Part shown: positions 26,488 to 36,088 of the stretch, piece by piece
Layout: each line of letters starts with the position of its first letter
How positions within the stretch are numbered: the stretch's first letter is position 1
NCBI RefSeq assembly: GCF_042646165.1
Contig: NZ_JBHRTC010000015.1
Source: Microbaculum marinum
GTDB taxonomy: Bacteria > Pseudomonadota > Alphaproteobacteria > Rhizobiales > Tepidamorphaceae
Direction: 5' to 3' (one strand)
DNA: 64,000 nucleotides
Made by a program: the position numbers and the translations under genes
Notes under the pieces: model-generated
What the model saw: only the letters and a program-made list of their open reading frames with translations
Told to the model about the DNA's origin: nothing
Databases searched by the model: none

Positions 26488-27318
26488 ATGAAGAGGCTAT
26501 TTCTCGTCACCGGCGTCAGCACCGGTCTTGGCCGGGCCCTCGCATCGGCATGCCTCGAGCGGGGCCACACCGTGGCCGGAACGCTCCGCAGCGAGGACGG
26601 CCGAGCCGAGTTCGACGCACTCAGCCCGGGGCGTTCGTTCGGCGTCCTGCTGGACGTGACGGAGACCGACGCGGTGCGCCCGCTCGTGGACAGGATCGAG
26701 CGCGAGATCGGGCCGATCGACGTCCTCGTGAACAATGCAGGCTACGGCCTGGAGGGGACCATCGAGGAAACGCCCCTGGCCGACCAGCGCCATCAGTTCG
26801 ACGTGAACGTGTTCGGGGCGATTGCGATGATCCAGTCGGTGCTCCCGCATATGCGCAAGCGCCGGTCCGGACACATCATCAACATCACCTCGATCGGCGG
26901 CATGATCACCAGGGCGGGGCTTGGCGCCTACCATGCCAGCAAGTTCGCGCTGGAGGGGTATTCCGGAACCTTGCGAGGGGAAGTGGCGGGCCTCGGCATC
27001 AAGGTCACGGCCGTCGAGCCCGGAGGGTTCCGGACGGACTGGGCCGGCCGCTCGATGGCCCGGGCCGCGCGCACCGTCTCGGACTACGACGAGGTCTTCG
27101 AGGCGCAACGCAAGGCGAGGCTGGCGTACAACGGGCATCAGCCGGGCGATCCGGCGAAGGCTGCGCGGGCGATCCTGACGCTGGTCGAATCCGCATCGCC
27201 GCCGGCCCACCTGCTGCTCGGTTCCGACGCGTTCGCCCTGGCGCAGCAGAACCTCGAAGTCCTGAAGGCCGAATTCGACGCCTGGAGGACGGTTTCCCTG
27301 TCGACGGACTTCGACTGA
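26488..27318 (+). CDS. short-chain dehydrogenase/reductase (SDR)
   Basis: NAD(P)-dependent oxidoreductase of 276 residues, classical SDR: GVSTGLGRAL cofactor loop (9-18), NNAG (about 85), catalytic Ser in NITSIGG and YHASK (Tyr, Lys) near residue 150. The Arg after the first strand (TLRSED) suggests NADP(H). An AAAGGA ribosome site precedes the ATG. The type matches the group of uncharacterised SDRs commonly controlled by adjacent AraC regulators. Confidence 0.92.
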   Translation: MKRLFLVTGVSTGLGRALASACLERGHTVAGTLRSEDGRAEFDALSPGRSFGVLLDVTETDAVRPLVDRIEREIGPIDVLVNNAGYGLEGTIEETPLADQRHQFDVNVFGAIAMIQSVLPHMRKRRSGHIINITSIGGMITRAGLGAYHASKFALEGYSGTLRGEVAGLGIKVTAVEPGGFRTDWAGRSMARAARTVSDYDEVFEAQRKARLAYNGHQPGDPAKAARAILTLVESASPPAHLLLGSDAFALAQQNLEVLKAEFDAWRTVSLSTDFD

Positions 27319-27327
27319 GGCCGCCTC

Positions 27328-27630
27328 ATGACCAGGAGACAGATCGGCCGGGCCGTCATCACGCTGCCCGGCCGCGGGGCCGGGAGCGACACGCTTGCGG
27401 ATCGCCGCCGGGTCCGGCTGCTCGCCGAAGCGGCCTGGCGTGCCGCCGCAAACGAGAATGCGGACGTGCGGGTGCCGGTGGTCGCCGAGATCGACAGGCT
27501 TCGTCGCGCCGGCCGGGAGCCGCGGCGTGCGGTCTCTTGCGGCGGCAGCGGCCCGGCGGCCGCCTGGCCTGTCGTCGCGAGGCTCCTCGCCAGGCTGAAG
27601 GGCACTTTCCGTCCGCGCAGACTGCCGTAG
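27328..27630 (+). CDS. hypothetical protein, doubtful
   Basis: Open frame of 100 codons starting ten bases after the SDR stop. The stretch DTLADRRRVRLLAEAAWRAAANE could form an amphipathic helix; the rest is Arg/Ala/Pro-rich, the composition expected of random frames at this G+C. No family recognised. It is kept because its position between two genes leaves no alternative coding frame there. Confidence 0.3.
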   Translation: MTRRQIGRAVITLPGRGAGSDTLADRRRVRLLAEAAWRAAANENADVRVPVVAEIDRLRRAGREPRRAVSCGGSGPAAAWPVVARLLARLKGTFRPRRLP

Positions 27631-27671
27631 GTATCCTGTTCCCGACTTTCTCCAAGCGCAAAGGAAGCACC

Positions 27672-28457
27672 ATGGATCTTCAACTGCAGGGCAGGCTTGC
27701 CCTCGTCACCGGAAGTACGGCGGGCATTGGTCGCGCCATCGCCGAAAGGCTGGCGCAGGAAGGCGCCCGCGTCGTCGTCAACGGCCGCAGCGCCGCGGCG
27801 GTCGAGGAGGCCGCCGGACAGATCCGGTCGGACACCGGCGGGCAGGTGCTCGGGTTCGCCGGCGACCTGGCCGACGAGGAGGTCGCACGCGAACTCGCGC
27901 GGGCACACCCGGACGTGGAGATACTGGTCAACAATCTCGGCATCTTCGAAGTGATGCCCTTCCTCGATATCAGCGATGCCGACTGGCGGCGCTTCTTCGA
28001 GGTCAATGTCCTGAGCGGCGTCCGGCTCGCCCGTCTCTAGCTGCCGGCGATGCAGCGGGCCGATTGGGGCAGGATCATCTTCATATCCAGCGAGAGCGGC
28101 CTGCAGATCCCCGTCGAGATGATCCACTACGGAATGACGAAGAGCGCCCAGATCGCCGTGGCCCGCGGCCTGGCGGAAGACTGCGCGGGAACCGGCATCA
28201 CCGTGAACAGCGTCCTGCCCGGCCCGACCCTGTCGCGCGGGGTGGAGACGATGCTCGCGCAGATCAGCGACGGCAAGTCGCGCGAGGAGGCGGAGAAGGA
28301 CTTCTTCGAAAGCGCACGTCCGACGTCGCTGATCAGGCGGTTTGCCGCCCCGGCGGAAGTCGCCTCGCTCGTCGCCTACGTGGCAAGCCCGCTTGCTTCC
28401 GCCACGACCGGGGCGGCGTTGCGCGTCGACGGCGGGGTGGTGCAAAGCGCATTCTGA
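27672..28457 (+). pseudogene. SDR family oxidoreductase interrupted by an in-frame TAG
   Basis: A complete 261-residue SDR reading frame with a single amber codon at 28038-28040. Upstream part: TGSTAGIGRAIAERL cofactor loop and NNLGIFE; downstream part, in the same frame: FISSESGLQIP, YGMTKSA (catalytic Tyr and Lys) and the C-terminal GAALRVDGGVVQSAF. In related SDRs the position is usually Tyr (LxRxYLPGM), so one base change TAC or TAT to TAG explains it. Without read-through the product would lack the active site. Either a recent pseudogene or a base-call error. Confidence 0.85.
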
Positions 28458-28557
28458 TCCGGCCGCGCCGGCCGCAGCCGGCGCTGACCGCAAGCGTGGG
28501 AACGCGGCCCCTCGGCGGCACCGGCGCGATCGGCCGGTACCGCCCTTCCATCCGCGA

Positions 28558-30096
28558 CTAGTCGACCGCAGGGGGGCCGGCGGCGGCGTTCTTCGAGACC
28601 CGCATCAGCGCCAGCAACGGCAGCATCAGGAGGCTGACGATGAAAAGCAGCTTGAAGTCGTCGACATAGGCGATGATCGCCGCCTGGCGGGTGACTTCGG
28701 CGTTCAGCGCGGCGATGCCCGGCGCCGAGGTCGGGTTCAGGAACAGATAGGCACCGCCGCTCTGCAGGCTCCTGTTGAAGGCATTGACGTGTTCGCCGAT
28801 CTGGGCGTGCTCGATCTGCGTCTCCTGGATCAGCACGACGGAGGTGACCGACACGCCGATCGCCAGGCCGATGTTGCGCAGCAGGCTGAACAGCGCCGTG
28901 CCGTCCGTCCGGAGTTCGGCCGGAAGCGTCGCGAAGGCGACCACCTGCAGCGGCGTGAACACAATTCCGAGGCCAAATCCCTGGATGATGGAATTCAAGG
29001 CGAACTGGCGGGCATCGATGTCCGGCGTCCAGGTGGTCATCTGCCAGAGCGTCGCGGCGATCAGCAGGATGCCGACGAGCATCATCATCCGCGGATCGAC
29101 GCGATTCGACAGCCGGCCGGCCAGCAGGACGCCCGCCATCGTGCCGGCGCCGCGCGGTGCCAGCAGCAGGCCGGTGTCGATCACCGATCGTCCGGCCAGG
29201 ATCTGCAGGTAGGGAGCAAGCAGCGCCGCCGTGGCGAGAATGAGCATCCCGACCGCGAAGATCATGGCGAGCCCGGAGGCGAAGTTCACGTCGCGAAACA
29301 GCCGGGGCGGAATGAGCGGCGACCGCGCCGTGAAGAGGTGAACGACGAACAGGTAGAAGCCGAGGCCGCACAACACGGCATAGACGATGATCTCCGTCGA
29401 TCCGAACCAGTCCTTGAGCTGGCCCCGATCGAGGAACAGCTGCAGCGAGGCAAGCGCAAGCCCGAGCACGCCGAAGCCGATCCAGTCGAACCGCAGGCCG
29501 CGGCGGTGTTCGCCGTCCTGCAGGAAGAACCAGAGGCCGATGAAGGCGAGGATGCCGAGCGGCAGGTTGATGTAGAAGACGAAGCGCCAGCTATACAGCT
29601 CGGTGATGTAACCCCCGAGGGTCGGGCCGAGGATCGGCCCGACGACGACGCCCATCACCCAGTAGGAAATCGCTTCGCCGCGCTGCTCCGGCGGGTAGAT
29701 ATCGAGTACGGTCGACTGCGACAGCGGCACCAGCGAGGCTCCGAAGACGCCCTGTAGCGCCCGGAAGACGACGATCTCGGTGAGGCCCTGCGAGGCCCCG
29801 CACAGCATGGAGCAGATGGTGAAGCCGGCGAGCGAGACGAGAAAGACGTTCTTGCGGCCGAAGCGGTTCGTCAGCCAGCCGATCGGCGGGGTCATGATCG
29901 CCGCCGCCACGATGTAGGACGTCAGCGTCCACGTGATCTGGTCGGGCGACGCCGCCAGCGATCCCTGGATGTAGGGCAGCGCCACGTTGACGATGGTGGT
30001 GTCGAGGGTCTGCATCAGGGTCGCGACCATGACGCAGGCCATGATGACGGCGCGGGCCGTCGCGGCCGATGGTGCCGATGCGGTTGTTGCGGGCAT
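28558..30096 (-). CDS. DHA2-family (EmrB-type) MFS efflux transporter
   Basis: Inner-membrane drug:proton antiporter of 512 residues with about 14 helices. Family motifs: LDTTIVNVALPYIQGSL in helix 1 (Asp at about residue 31), the loop GWLTNRFGRKNVFL and helix 5 motif C WVMGVVVGPILGPTLGGYI. It follows the EmrA-type gene by 15 bases and pairs with it to pump hydrophobic compounds across both membranes with a TolC-type protein encoded elsewhere. Confidence 0.93.
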   Translation of the reverse strand: MPATTASAPSAATARAVIMACVMVATLMQTLDTTIVNVALPYIQGSLAASPDQITWTLTSYIVAAAIMTPPIGWLTNRFGRKNVFLVSLAGFTICSMLCGASQGLTEIVVFRALQGVFGASLVPLSQSTVLDIYPPEQRGEAISYWVMGVVVGPILGPTLGGYITELYSWRFVFYINLPLGILAFIGLWFFLQDGEHRRGLRFDWIGFGVLGLALASLQLFLDRGQLKDWFGSTEIIVYAVLCGLGFYLFVVHLFTARSPLIPPRLFRDVNFASGLAMIFAVGMLILATAALLAPYLQILAGRSVIDTGLLLAPRGAGTMAGVLLAGRLSNRVDPRMMMLVGILLIAATLWQMTTWTPDIDARQFALNSIIQGFGLGIVFTPLQVVAFATLPAELRTDGTALFSLLRNIGLAIGVSVTSVVLIQETQIEHAQIGEHVNAFNRSLQSGGAYLFLNPTSAPGIAALNAEVTRQAAIIAYVDDFKLLFIVSLLMLPLLALMRVSKNAAAGPPAVD

Positions 30097-30111
30097 GGCG
30101 TCACCTGCCGG

Positions 30112-31407
30112 TCAGTACAGGTCGCGCAACGTGCGCCGATGACCCGTGTCGATGGAGACGTTTGCGCTCATGCCCGCCCGCAGCACCGGTGTTCCCTGCG
30201 GCGTGTCGATGGTGATGCGCACCGGGATCCGCTGGACGACCTTGACCCAGTTGCCGCTGGTGTTCTCGGCCGGCAGCACGGAGAACTCCGATCCGGTTGC
30301 CGGGCTGATGCTCTCGACGACACCGTGCCATTGGTGGCCCGGATACGTGTCGATCGTCACCGTCACCGGATTGCCGGGACTGACATAGGTGAGATCGGTC
30401 TCCTTCATCTGTGCGTCGACCCAGACATGGTCGGTTGCGACCAGGGCCATGGCGCCGGCGCCGGTGAGCGCCGCGGTCTGGGCGACGAGGTAGTCGCCGG
30501 GCTGCAGCGAATCGACCTGGGTGACGATGCCGTCGAACGGCGCGCGCACCGATGCGTGGTCGAGCTCGCGCCGGGCCTCGTCGACCGCGGACTTCGCCTG
30601 GCGGTAGAGCGGATGGTCCGCAACCGCGATCTCGGGATCGCCGTCGAGCCGAGCGAGCTGCGACTGCGCCTGGTTCCTGAGGGACTCGAGCTTCTCCTTG
30701 TCGAGTTCCAGCGTGTATCGCGTCTGGTCGTAGTTGGCCCGCGAGACGAAATCGTCCTTGACGAGCGTTTCGGCGCGTTCGAACGTGACCTGGTCCAGGG
30801 CCACCTGCGCCTCCTGCGCCGCGACGTTGGCCAGGAGGACCTTGTAGTCTTCCTTGAGCGACTGGACGTCGAGCGCCACTTCGTTCATTGCGCCGGTGGC
30901 ATTGTCGAGGGCGAACTGGAACTGCTGCAGCTCGAGCTGGAACAGCACGTCGCCCTTTCTGACCGGCTGGCCCTCGCGCACGTTGACCGACTGGACGAGG
31001 CCGGAGACGTCGGTCGTGACGACTGCGTTCGCGGCCTGAACGTAGGCATCGTCGGTGGCGGCGTATCGGCCGCCGCGCAGCCAGAACGCGCCGGAGCCGA
31101 CGGCGACGGCCAGGATGCCGGCGATCATCAGAGTGGTACGCAGAGACGGGCGCCGGTGCTTCTTCGCCCGTCCGCCGGGATCTCCCGGAACGGTCGCCTC
31201 CGTCTCCGGACCGGGCGCCGTCGGCACGATCGCCGGCTTCTCCGGATCGAACAGCTCGGCCGGCCGGCGCACCGGCAGGACATTCGCAGCCACGGGGGCA
31301 GCCACGACGCCAGCAACGGGGCCAGCAACGGGGCCAGCAACGGGCGTCCCGTCCGGTCGCGGGCCGAAGCCCAGGTCAGGGTGCAATCTCGCTCCAGCTT
31401 CAGACAT
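30112..31407 (-). CDS. HlyD/EmrA-type membrane fusion protein
   Basis: Periplasmic adaptor of 431 residues: a Pro/Val/Ala-rich cytoplasmic tail of about 90 residues, one membrane helix (TTLMIAGILAVAVGSGAFWL), then the lipoyl-like half ATDDAYVQAANAVVTTDVSG, a long coiled coil (about 185-265) and the second lipoyl half HASVRAPFDGIVTQVDSLQPG. The tail is longer than in EmrA and contains three copies of PVAG encoded by 12-base tandem repeats. First gene of the efflux operon; a CATACC-N2-GGTATG palindrome is about 205 bases upstream. Confidence 0.92.
   Translation of the reverse strand: MSEAGARLHPDLGFGPRPDGTPVAGPVAGPVAGVVAAPVAANVLPVRRPAELFDPEKPAIVPTAPGPETEATVPGDPGGRAKKHRRPSLRTTLMIAGILAVAVGSGAFWLRGGRYAATDDAYVQAANAVVTTDVSGLVQSVNVREGQPVRKGDVLFQLELQQFQFALDNATGAMNEVALDVQSLKEDYKVLLANVAAQEAQVALDQVTFERAETLVKDDFVSRANYDQTRYTLELDKEKLESLRNQAQSQLARLDGDPEIAVADHPLYRQAKSAVDEARRELDHASVRAPFDGIVTQVDSLQPGDYLVAQTAALTGAGAMALVATDHVWVDAQMKETDLTYVSPGNPVTVTIDTYPGHQWHGVVESISPATGSEFSVLPAENTSGNWVKVVQRIPVRITIDTPQGTPVLRAGMSANVSIDTGHRRTLRDLY
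31309..31344. repeat. three perfect 12-bp tandem repeats in the emrA-type gene
   Basis: GCCAGCAACGGG occurs three times in a row (31309, 31321, 31333). On the coding strand it encodes repeated Pro-Val-Ala-Gly in the cytoplasmic tail. Repeat length is a multiple of three, so slippage would keep the frame. Confidence 0.85.
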
Positions 31408-31609
31408 GGCATCGCCTCCACGATCTCGGTACCGGTGTCACGAGCCGCGTTCGCCGGAGCAGGCCAGCGGCGCACACTCCCGGCAGCGGAACCGCGGGCG
31501 TCTTCGACTGTGCCTGGCTCGTGATCCCCTGCCGGAGACAGTAGGTTCGAGGGAGCCGCAAGGGCCATTCTACGCAGGGTGCCGGGGTGCACGTTCGGGT
31601 ATGGGCGTT

Positions 31610-31625
31610 TCATACCCTGGTATGA
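31610..31625. promoter_or_regulatory. palindrome TCATACC-CT-GGTATGA upstream of the efflux operon
   Basis: Seven-base perfect arms around a CT spacer; the inner CATACC-N2-GGTATG is identical to the site at 17307. Just beside it the decamer GGTATGGGCG (31598-31607) is also found at 25249-25258 upstream of the AraC gene. The spacer from 31408 to 31690 holds no gene. Confidence 0.6.
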
Positions 31626-31690
31626 TGCCGGCACGCCGGCGCGTCGCACCCGTCCCGCGGAACCCGGCGCCGGCGCTGCGGCCCGGCGGC

Positions 31691-32521
31691 CTATTCGTTG
31701 CGGGCCTGCTGCTGCCGGATCTGGTCGGCCTTGGTCTTCGCCTGCGGATCCTCGCCGAACCACCGCGCCGCCGCGGCGATCACTCCCGCCACCTCGACCC
31801 AGTGGGTCTGGTAGACGGAGTGGCTGGCGCCGGGCACGACGCTCCAGTCGGCCTGCGCGCGCTCGTAGTAGAAGCGCTCGAGATCCGGACTGATTATCCG
31901 GTCGTCGCCGGCGACGATTCCCCAGGTCGGCTTGTCGCGCCACGCGGCAACCGTCATCGGAGAGCGGAAGATCTCCTTGTTCGCCATCACCTGCGAACGC
32001 GCCTGGAACGTCGCCTGCTCGTCGGGAAGGCCGACGGCGAACAGCTTCAGGAACGCCGGCGGATAGAGATAGGTGAAGCCGTCCGGCGTCACCTTGATGG
32101 CGCCCGCGGTCCGGGCGAGGGTGCTCGGGTACTTCGCGCCGAGGCCCGCCTCGTCCTCGCCGACGTCGGGCGCGTGGGCGGCGACGTAGACGAGGCCTGC
32201 GACGTTGGGGTGTGCACCGGCCTCGGTGATGACCGAGCCGCCGTAGCTGTGCCCGACCAGGAGCGTCGGGCCGTCCTGGATGTCGAGGCTGCGCCTGGCC
32301 GCCGCGACGTCGTCGGCATGGGACGTCTCCGGCTCCTGCACCAGGGTGACGTCGAAGCCTTCGCGCACAAGGATGTCGTAGACCGGCTTCCATCCCGACG
32401 CGTCGACCCATGCGCCGTGCACCAGCACGATGTTCTTCAGCGGTGCGGCGCCCGCCGGGATCACGCTCAGGACGAGCGAGTGGGCCGTGGCCGCGGCGAG
32501 GCCCGCTACGGATCGTTTCAT
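31691..32521 (-). CDS. secreted alpha/beta hydrolase
   Basis: Exported hydrolase of 276 residues. A signal peptide (residues 1-26, cut after AGA) precedes KNIVLVHGAWVDASGW. The triad is Ser in LVGHSYGGSVI, Asp in AGDDRIISP and His in PGASHSVYQ. It resembles the salicylate-esterase/EstC-like group of small esterases. Last gene of the molybdenum hydroxylase operon, 44 bases after the cytochrome gene; it may act on the same periplasmic compound. Confidence 0.9.
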   Translation of the reverse strand: MKRSVAGLAAATAHSLVLSVIPAGAAPLKNIVLVHGAWVDASGWKPVYDILVREGFDVTLVQEPETSHADDVAAARRSLDIQDGPTLLVGHSYGGSVITEAGAHPNVAGLVYVAAHAPDVGEDEAGLGAKYPSTLARTAGAIKVTPDGFTYLYPPAFLKLFAVGLPDEQATFQARSQVMANKEIFRSPMTVAAWRDKPTWGIVAGDDRIISPDLERFYYERAQADWSVVPGASHSVYQTHWVEVAGVIAAAARWFGEDPQAKTKADQIRQQQARNE

Positions 32522-32565
32522 GTTCCTGTCCCTTTCCTGCTGGCCGCCTGGTGGCGCGCGTTCGA

Positions 32566-33915
32566 TCAGTCCGCAGTCTCGTTTCGCAGAGCCGCGACGT
32601 CCTGTTCGGTCAGCCCCGCCGCGGCGCCGCCGAAGCGCTGCGTGACGTAGTTGGCGACGGCGGCGATCTCGTCGTTCGAATAGGCATCGCCGAAGGCCGG
32701 CATCGAAATGACGCCGGGCGGGGTGTGCCGGACCGTGCCGGAGATCACCACCTGGGCGACGTTGGTGCCGCTCGGGTCGTTGACGGCGCGGGTGCCGACC
32801 AGCGTCGCGAACGGCGAGAGCGAGCTCTCGCCGGTCCAGCCGTGGCAGCTGACGCAGGCGCCTTCGAAGACCTTCCGGCCAAGCGCATTGGCGTGATCGA
32901 CGCCGTCCCTGTGCGAGGCGGGGGCCGGCGGAGCGAGCGATGCGGGCAGATCGGTGGAGCGGATCGCCGGCACCGAGCGCAGATAGGTGACGAGGGCGGC
33001 GATGTCCTCCTGCGCCAGCTTGCTCAGGCTGTGGTCGACGGCCTCGCCCATCGGACCCGACGCCGTGCCGCGCCCCTCGGCATAGCCGGTCGCAAGGTAG
33101 GAGGCGATGTCGCCGTCGCTCCATCCGCCGAGACCGGTCTGCCGGTCGGAGGTGATGTTGTAGGCCTGCCATCCCGCCGTGCGGGCGCCGCCGTACTTCC
33201 TGCGGTTGTCGAGCGCGAAGGCGACGTTGCGCGGGGTGTGGCAGTCGCCGCAATGGGCCAGCGCCTCGGCGATATAGGCGCCGCGGTTCCATTCCGGCGT
33301 CCGGGCACTGTCGGGTTCGAAGCCGGTGTCCGGGCTGAACAGCGCCGACCAGAACATCATTCCCCAGCGCTGGTCGAACGGGAAGGCCAGCGTGTTCGGC
33401 GGCGCCGTCGCCTGCACCGGCGGCAGGCTGAACAGATAGGCCTTGATCGCCAGGGCGTCGGCATCGCTCATGTAGCGGTAGGAGGTGTAGGGCATGGCCG
33501 GATACAGCCGCGCGCCGTCCCGCCTGACGCCGCGCTGCACGGCATCGAGAAACTGCGCGTCGCTGTAGGCGCCGATGCCGGTGTCGACGTCCGGCGTTAT
33601 GTTCGTCGAACGGAGGGTCCCGAAGGGCAGCCGGAAGGCCAGGCCGCCGGCGTAGTCGCGGCCGCCCGGCGCCGTGTGGCAGACCATGCAGTCGGCGGCG
33701 CGGGCCAGATAGGCGCCGCGCTCGACCAGGCTCGCATCGGCAAGCGACGCAGGCACGCCGGTGGGATCGGCGCCGTCGTAGTCGGCCAGTGCGACCTTCT
33801 GTCCGGAGGCGAAGGCCATCGGCCCCGGTCCACGCAGGTACCACAGGCCGCCGGCGGCAAGGCCGGCCACGACCACCACCGCTGCGATTGCCGCGCGACG
33901 CATCGACCGTTTCAT
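32566..33915 (-). CDS. three-heme membrane-anchored cytochrome c
   Basis: Periplasmic electron carrier of 449 residues with an N-terminal anchor helix (about 8-26) and three CxxCH heme sites: CMVCH at 76-80, CGDCH at 222-226 and CVSCH at 354-358. The layout is that of the cytochrome subunit of membrane alcohol/aldehyde dehydrogenases and of nicotinate-type hydroxylases. Its start overlaps the stop of the large-subunit gene (ATGA). It would take electrons from the 2Fe-2S subunit and pass them to the respiratory chain. Confidence 0.94.
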   Translation of the reverse strand: MKRSMRRAAIAAVVVVAGLAAGGLWYLRGPGPMAFASGQKVALADYDGADPTGVPASLADASLVERGAYLARAADCMVCHTAPGGRDYAGGLAFRLPFGTLRSTNITPDVDTGIGAYSDAQFLDAVQRGVRRDGARLYPAMPYTSYRYMSDADALAIKAYLFSLPPVQATAPPNTLAFPFDQRWGMMFWSALFSPDTGFEPDSARTPEWNRGAYIAEALAHCGDCHTPRNVAFALDNRRKYGGARTAGWQAYNITSDRQTGLGGWSDGDIASYLATGYAEGRGTASGPMGEAVDHSLSKLAQEDIAALVTYLRSVPAIRSTDLPASLAPPAPASHRDGVDHANALGRKVFEGACVSCHGWTGESSLSPFATLVGTRAVNDPSGTNVAQVVISGTVRHTPPGVISMPAFGDAYSNDEIAAVANYVTQRFGGAAAGLTEQDVAALRNETAD

Positions 33916-36077
33916 GACCGTGTCCCTCCGGCAATCAGGCTCCTGTCGATCGGCAGGCGACGCAGCGCGACGCCGGTGGCGGCGTATATGGCATTGCGGA
34001 GGGCGGGCGGCCCCCCGATCACCCCGCATTCGCCGATGCCGCCGGGAAACTCGCCGCTCCTGACGAGGTGTACGTCGATCCTCGGCGTCTCGTTGATGCG
34101 CAGCATCCGGTAGTCGTTGAAGTTCGACTGCTGCACCCGACCCCTTTCGATGGTGATCTCGCCGAACAGCGCGGCAGTCAGCCCGAAGATCAGCCCGCCT
34201 TCGATCTGGGCGACGATCGTATCGGGGTTCACCGCGATGCCGGTGTCGACCGCGGCGGTGACGCGCCGCAACTGGATCTCGCCGTCGCCGTCGACCTCCG
34301 CCTCGACAACCGTCGCGATCGAGGTGTCGAAGGTCGGCTGCAGGGCGATGCCGCGTCCGACCCGCGGCGGCAGGGCGTCGCCCCAGCCGGCCTTCCCGGC
34401 GGCGAGGTCGAGGACACCGAGCATCCGCGGCGACTTCTCGAGCATCCGTCGGCGGAACGCGACGGGATCCGTGCCCGCCTTGCGGGCCAGCTCGTCGATG
34501 AAGCACTCGATCGCGAAGACGTTGTTGTTCGGCCCAACACCGCGCCAGAATCCCGTCGGTACCGCCGGCGGCTCGGCGCGAACGTACTCCACATGGACGT
34601 TCGGGATGTCGTAGGGCATGTCGACAGCACTATCGACCGCGTCGATATCGATGCCGTTCTGGAAGGCCGGCGGCAGCCAGCGCGCGAGCACGGCCGCACC
34701 GGCGACCCGGTATTTCCAGGCGGCGATCGAGCCGCCGGACAGCGTCGCGGCGATCTTGTCCCGATATACCGGCCGATAGACGTCGTGCCTGGTGTCTTCC
34801 TCGCGCGTCCAGATCACCTTCAGCGGAGCGGCGACCTTCTGCGCGATGCGGACGGCGGCGACAGCCATGTCCGGCTCGAGGCGTCGCCCGAAGCCGCCGC
34901 CGATGTAGTGGTTGATGACGGTGACCTTCCCGTCGGGGATCCCGAGCGTCTCGGCCACGGACGCCTGCACGCGGGAAGCGACCTGCGTGCCGATCCATAT
35001 CTCGCAGGAGTCCGGGGTCAGGCGGACGGTGCAGTTGAGCGGCTCCATCGCCGCGTGGGCGAGGAACGGCATTTCGTAGGCCGCCTCGACCAGCTCGCCA
35101 GTGCCGAGGCCCGTGGCGATGTCGCCGGTCGATCTGGCGACGACGCCGTCGGTCTCGCTTGCCGCGCGCAGGTCGGTCCAGATGTCGGCGGAACTCAGGT
35201 CGGCGTGCGGGCCTTCGTCCCAGGTGACGTCGAGTGCCTCGAGGCCCTGCTTGGCGGCCCACATGTGGTCGCCGACAACGGCGACCAGGTCGTCGAGGAC
35301 GACCACCTGCCGCACGCCCGGAACCTGCATTGCCGCGCTGTCATCGACGGCCGCGACCCTGCCGCCGAAGACCGGACATTGCGCCAGCGTGGCGACCTTC
35401 ATGCCGTCCAGTCGCACGTCGATGCCGTAGACGACCCTGCCGTCCACCTTGTCAGGCGTATCGAGGCGCTTCGCCGACGTGCCGATGAGGGTGAAGTCCC
35501 GCGGATCCTTCAACGGAGCGTCCGCCGGCGCCGGCTGGTCGCGCGCCGCACCGGCCAGCTCCGCGTAGGTCGCGGTCCGGCCTGACGCGGCATGGGTCAC
35601 CACCCCCTCGAACGTGGTGCAGCCGGCAGGATCGACCTGCCACCGCTCGGCAGCCGCCTGGACGAGCATGGCGCGCGCGGTCGCTCCCGCCTTGCGGAGC
35701 GGGGTCCAGAAGGCGCGGATCGAGTTGGAGTTTCCGGTCGCCTGCACGCCGAGGAGCGGATTGGCGTAGAGCCTTTCGTCGGGAGGCGCGTGCTCGACCG
35801 CGACCCGCCGGAAATCGGCGTCGAGTTCCTCGGCCAGGATCATCGCGATCGAGGTGTAGACGCCCTGGCCCATCTCGACCTGCGGCATCACCAGCGTGGT
35901 CCGGCCTTCCCCGTCGATGCGGATGAAGGCATTCGGCGCGAACTGGTCCGGGCTCTCGTCCGGGGCACGTTCGGCCGTTTGCGCGCCGAGCGGCAGCCGG
36001 AACGCCAGCAGGACGCCTCCGGCCATGCCCGCCGTGAGGAGGCCGCGCCGGGAAATGCCCTTCACATCCGTGCGCAT
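33912..36077 (-). CDS. periplasmic molybdenum hydroxylase large subunit (IorB-type)
   Basis: Mo-cofactor-binding subunit of 721 residues, xanthine oxidase family, isoquinoline 1-oxidoreductase beta type. A Tat signal (SRRGLLTAG at residues 9-17) sends it to the periplasm. Visible family features: two repeated aldehyde-oxidase a/b-hammerhead regions (LDTPDKVDGRVVYGIDVRLD), the Mo-proximal VINHYIGGGFGRRLEPDMAV and FWRGVGPNNNVFAIECFIDE. Eleven bases after the 2Fe-2S gene. It hydroxylates an N-heterocycle or oxidises an aldehyde; the substrate is unknown. Confidence 0.94.
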   Translation of the reverse strand: MRTDVKGISRRGLLTAGMAGGVLLAFRLPLGAQTAERAPDESPDQFAPNAFIRIDGEGRTTLVMPQVEMGQGVYTSIAMILAEELDADFRRVAVEHAPPDERLYANPLLGVQATGNSNSIRAFWTPLRKAGATARAMLVQAAAERWQVDPAGCTTFEGVVTHAASGRTATYAELAGAARDQPAPADAPLKDPRDFTLIGTSAKRLDTPDKVDGRVVYGIDVRLDGMKVATLAQCPVFGGRVAAVDDSAAMQVPGVRQVVVLDDLVAVVGDHMWAAKQGLEALDVTWDEGPHADLSSADIWTDLRAASETDGVVARSTGDIATGLGTGELVEAAYEMPFLAHAAMEPLNCTVRLTPDSCEIWIGTQVASRVQASVAETLGIPDGKVTVINHYIGGGFGRRLEPDMAVAAVRIAQKVAAPLKVIWTREEDTRHDVYRPVYRDKIAATLSGGSIAAWKYRVAGAAVLARWLPPAFQNGIDIDAVDSAVDMPYDIPNVHVEYVRAEPPAVPTGFWRGVGPNNNVFAIECFIDELARKAGTDPVAFRRRMLEKSPRMLGVLDLAAGKAGWGDALPPRVGRGIALQPTFDTSIATVVEAEVDGDGEIQLRRVTAAVDTGIAVNPDTIVAQIEGGLIFGLTAALFGEITIERGRVQQSNFNDYRMLRINETPRIDVHLVRSGEFPGGIGECGVIGGPPALRNAIYAATGVALRRLPIDRSLIAGGTRS

Positions 36078-36088
36078 GGTACCGGCTC

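Noticed and set aside
25566..28040. A second very long frame on the plus strand
   Set aside because: It is antisense-like filler through the AraC and SDR genes; only its end (from 27672) is the broken SDR.
31309..31344. Short direct repeats considered as a mobile-element target
   Set aside because: In-frame 12-base coding repeats explain them; no flanking insertion sequence.
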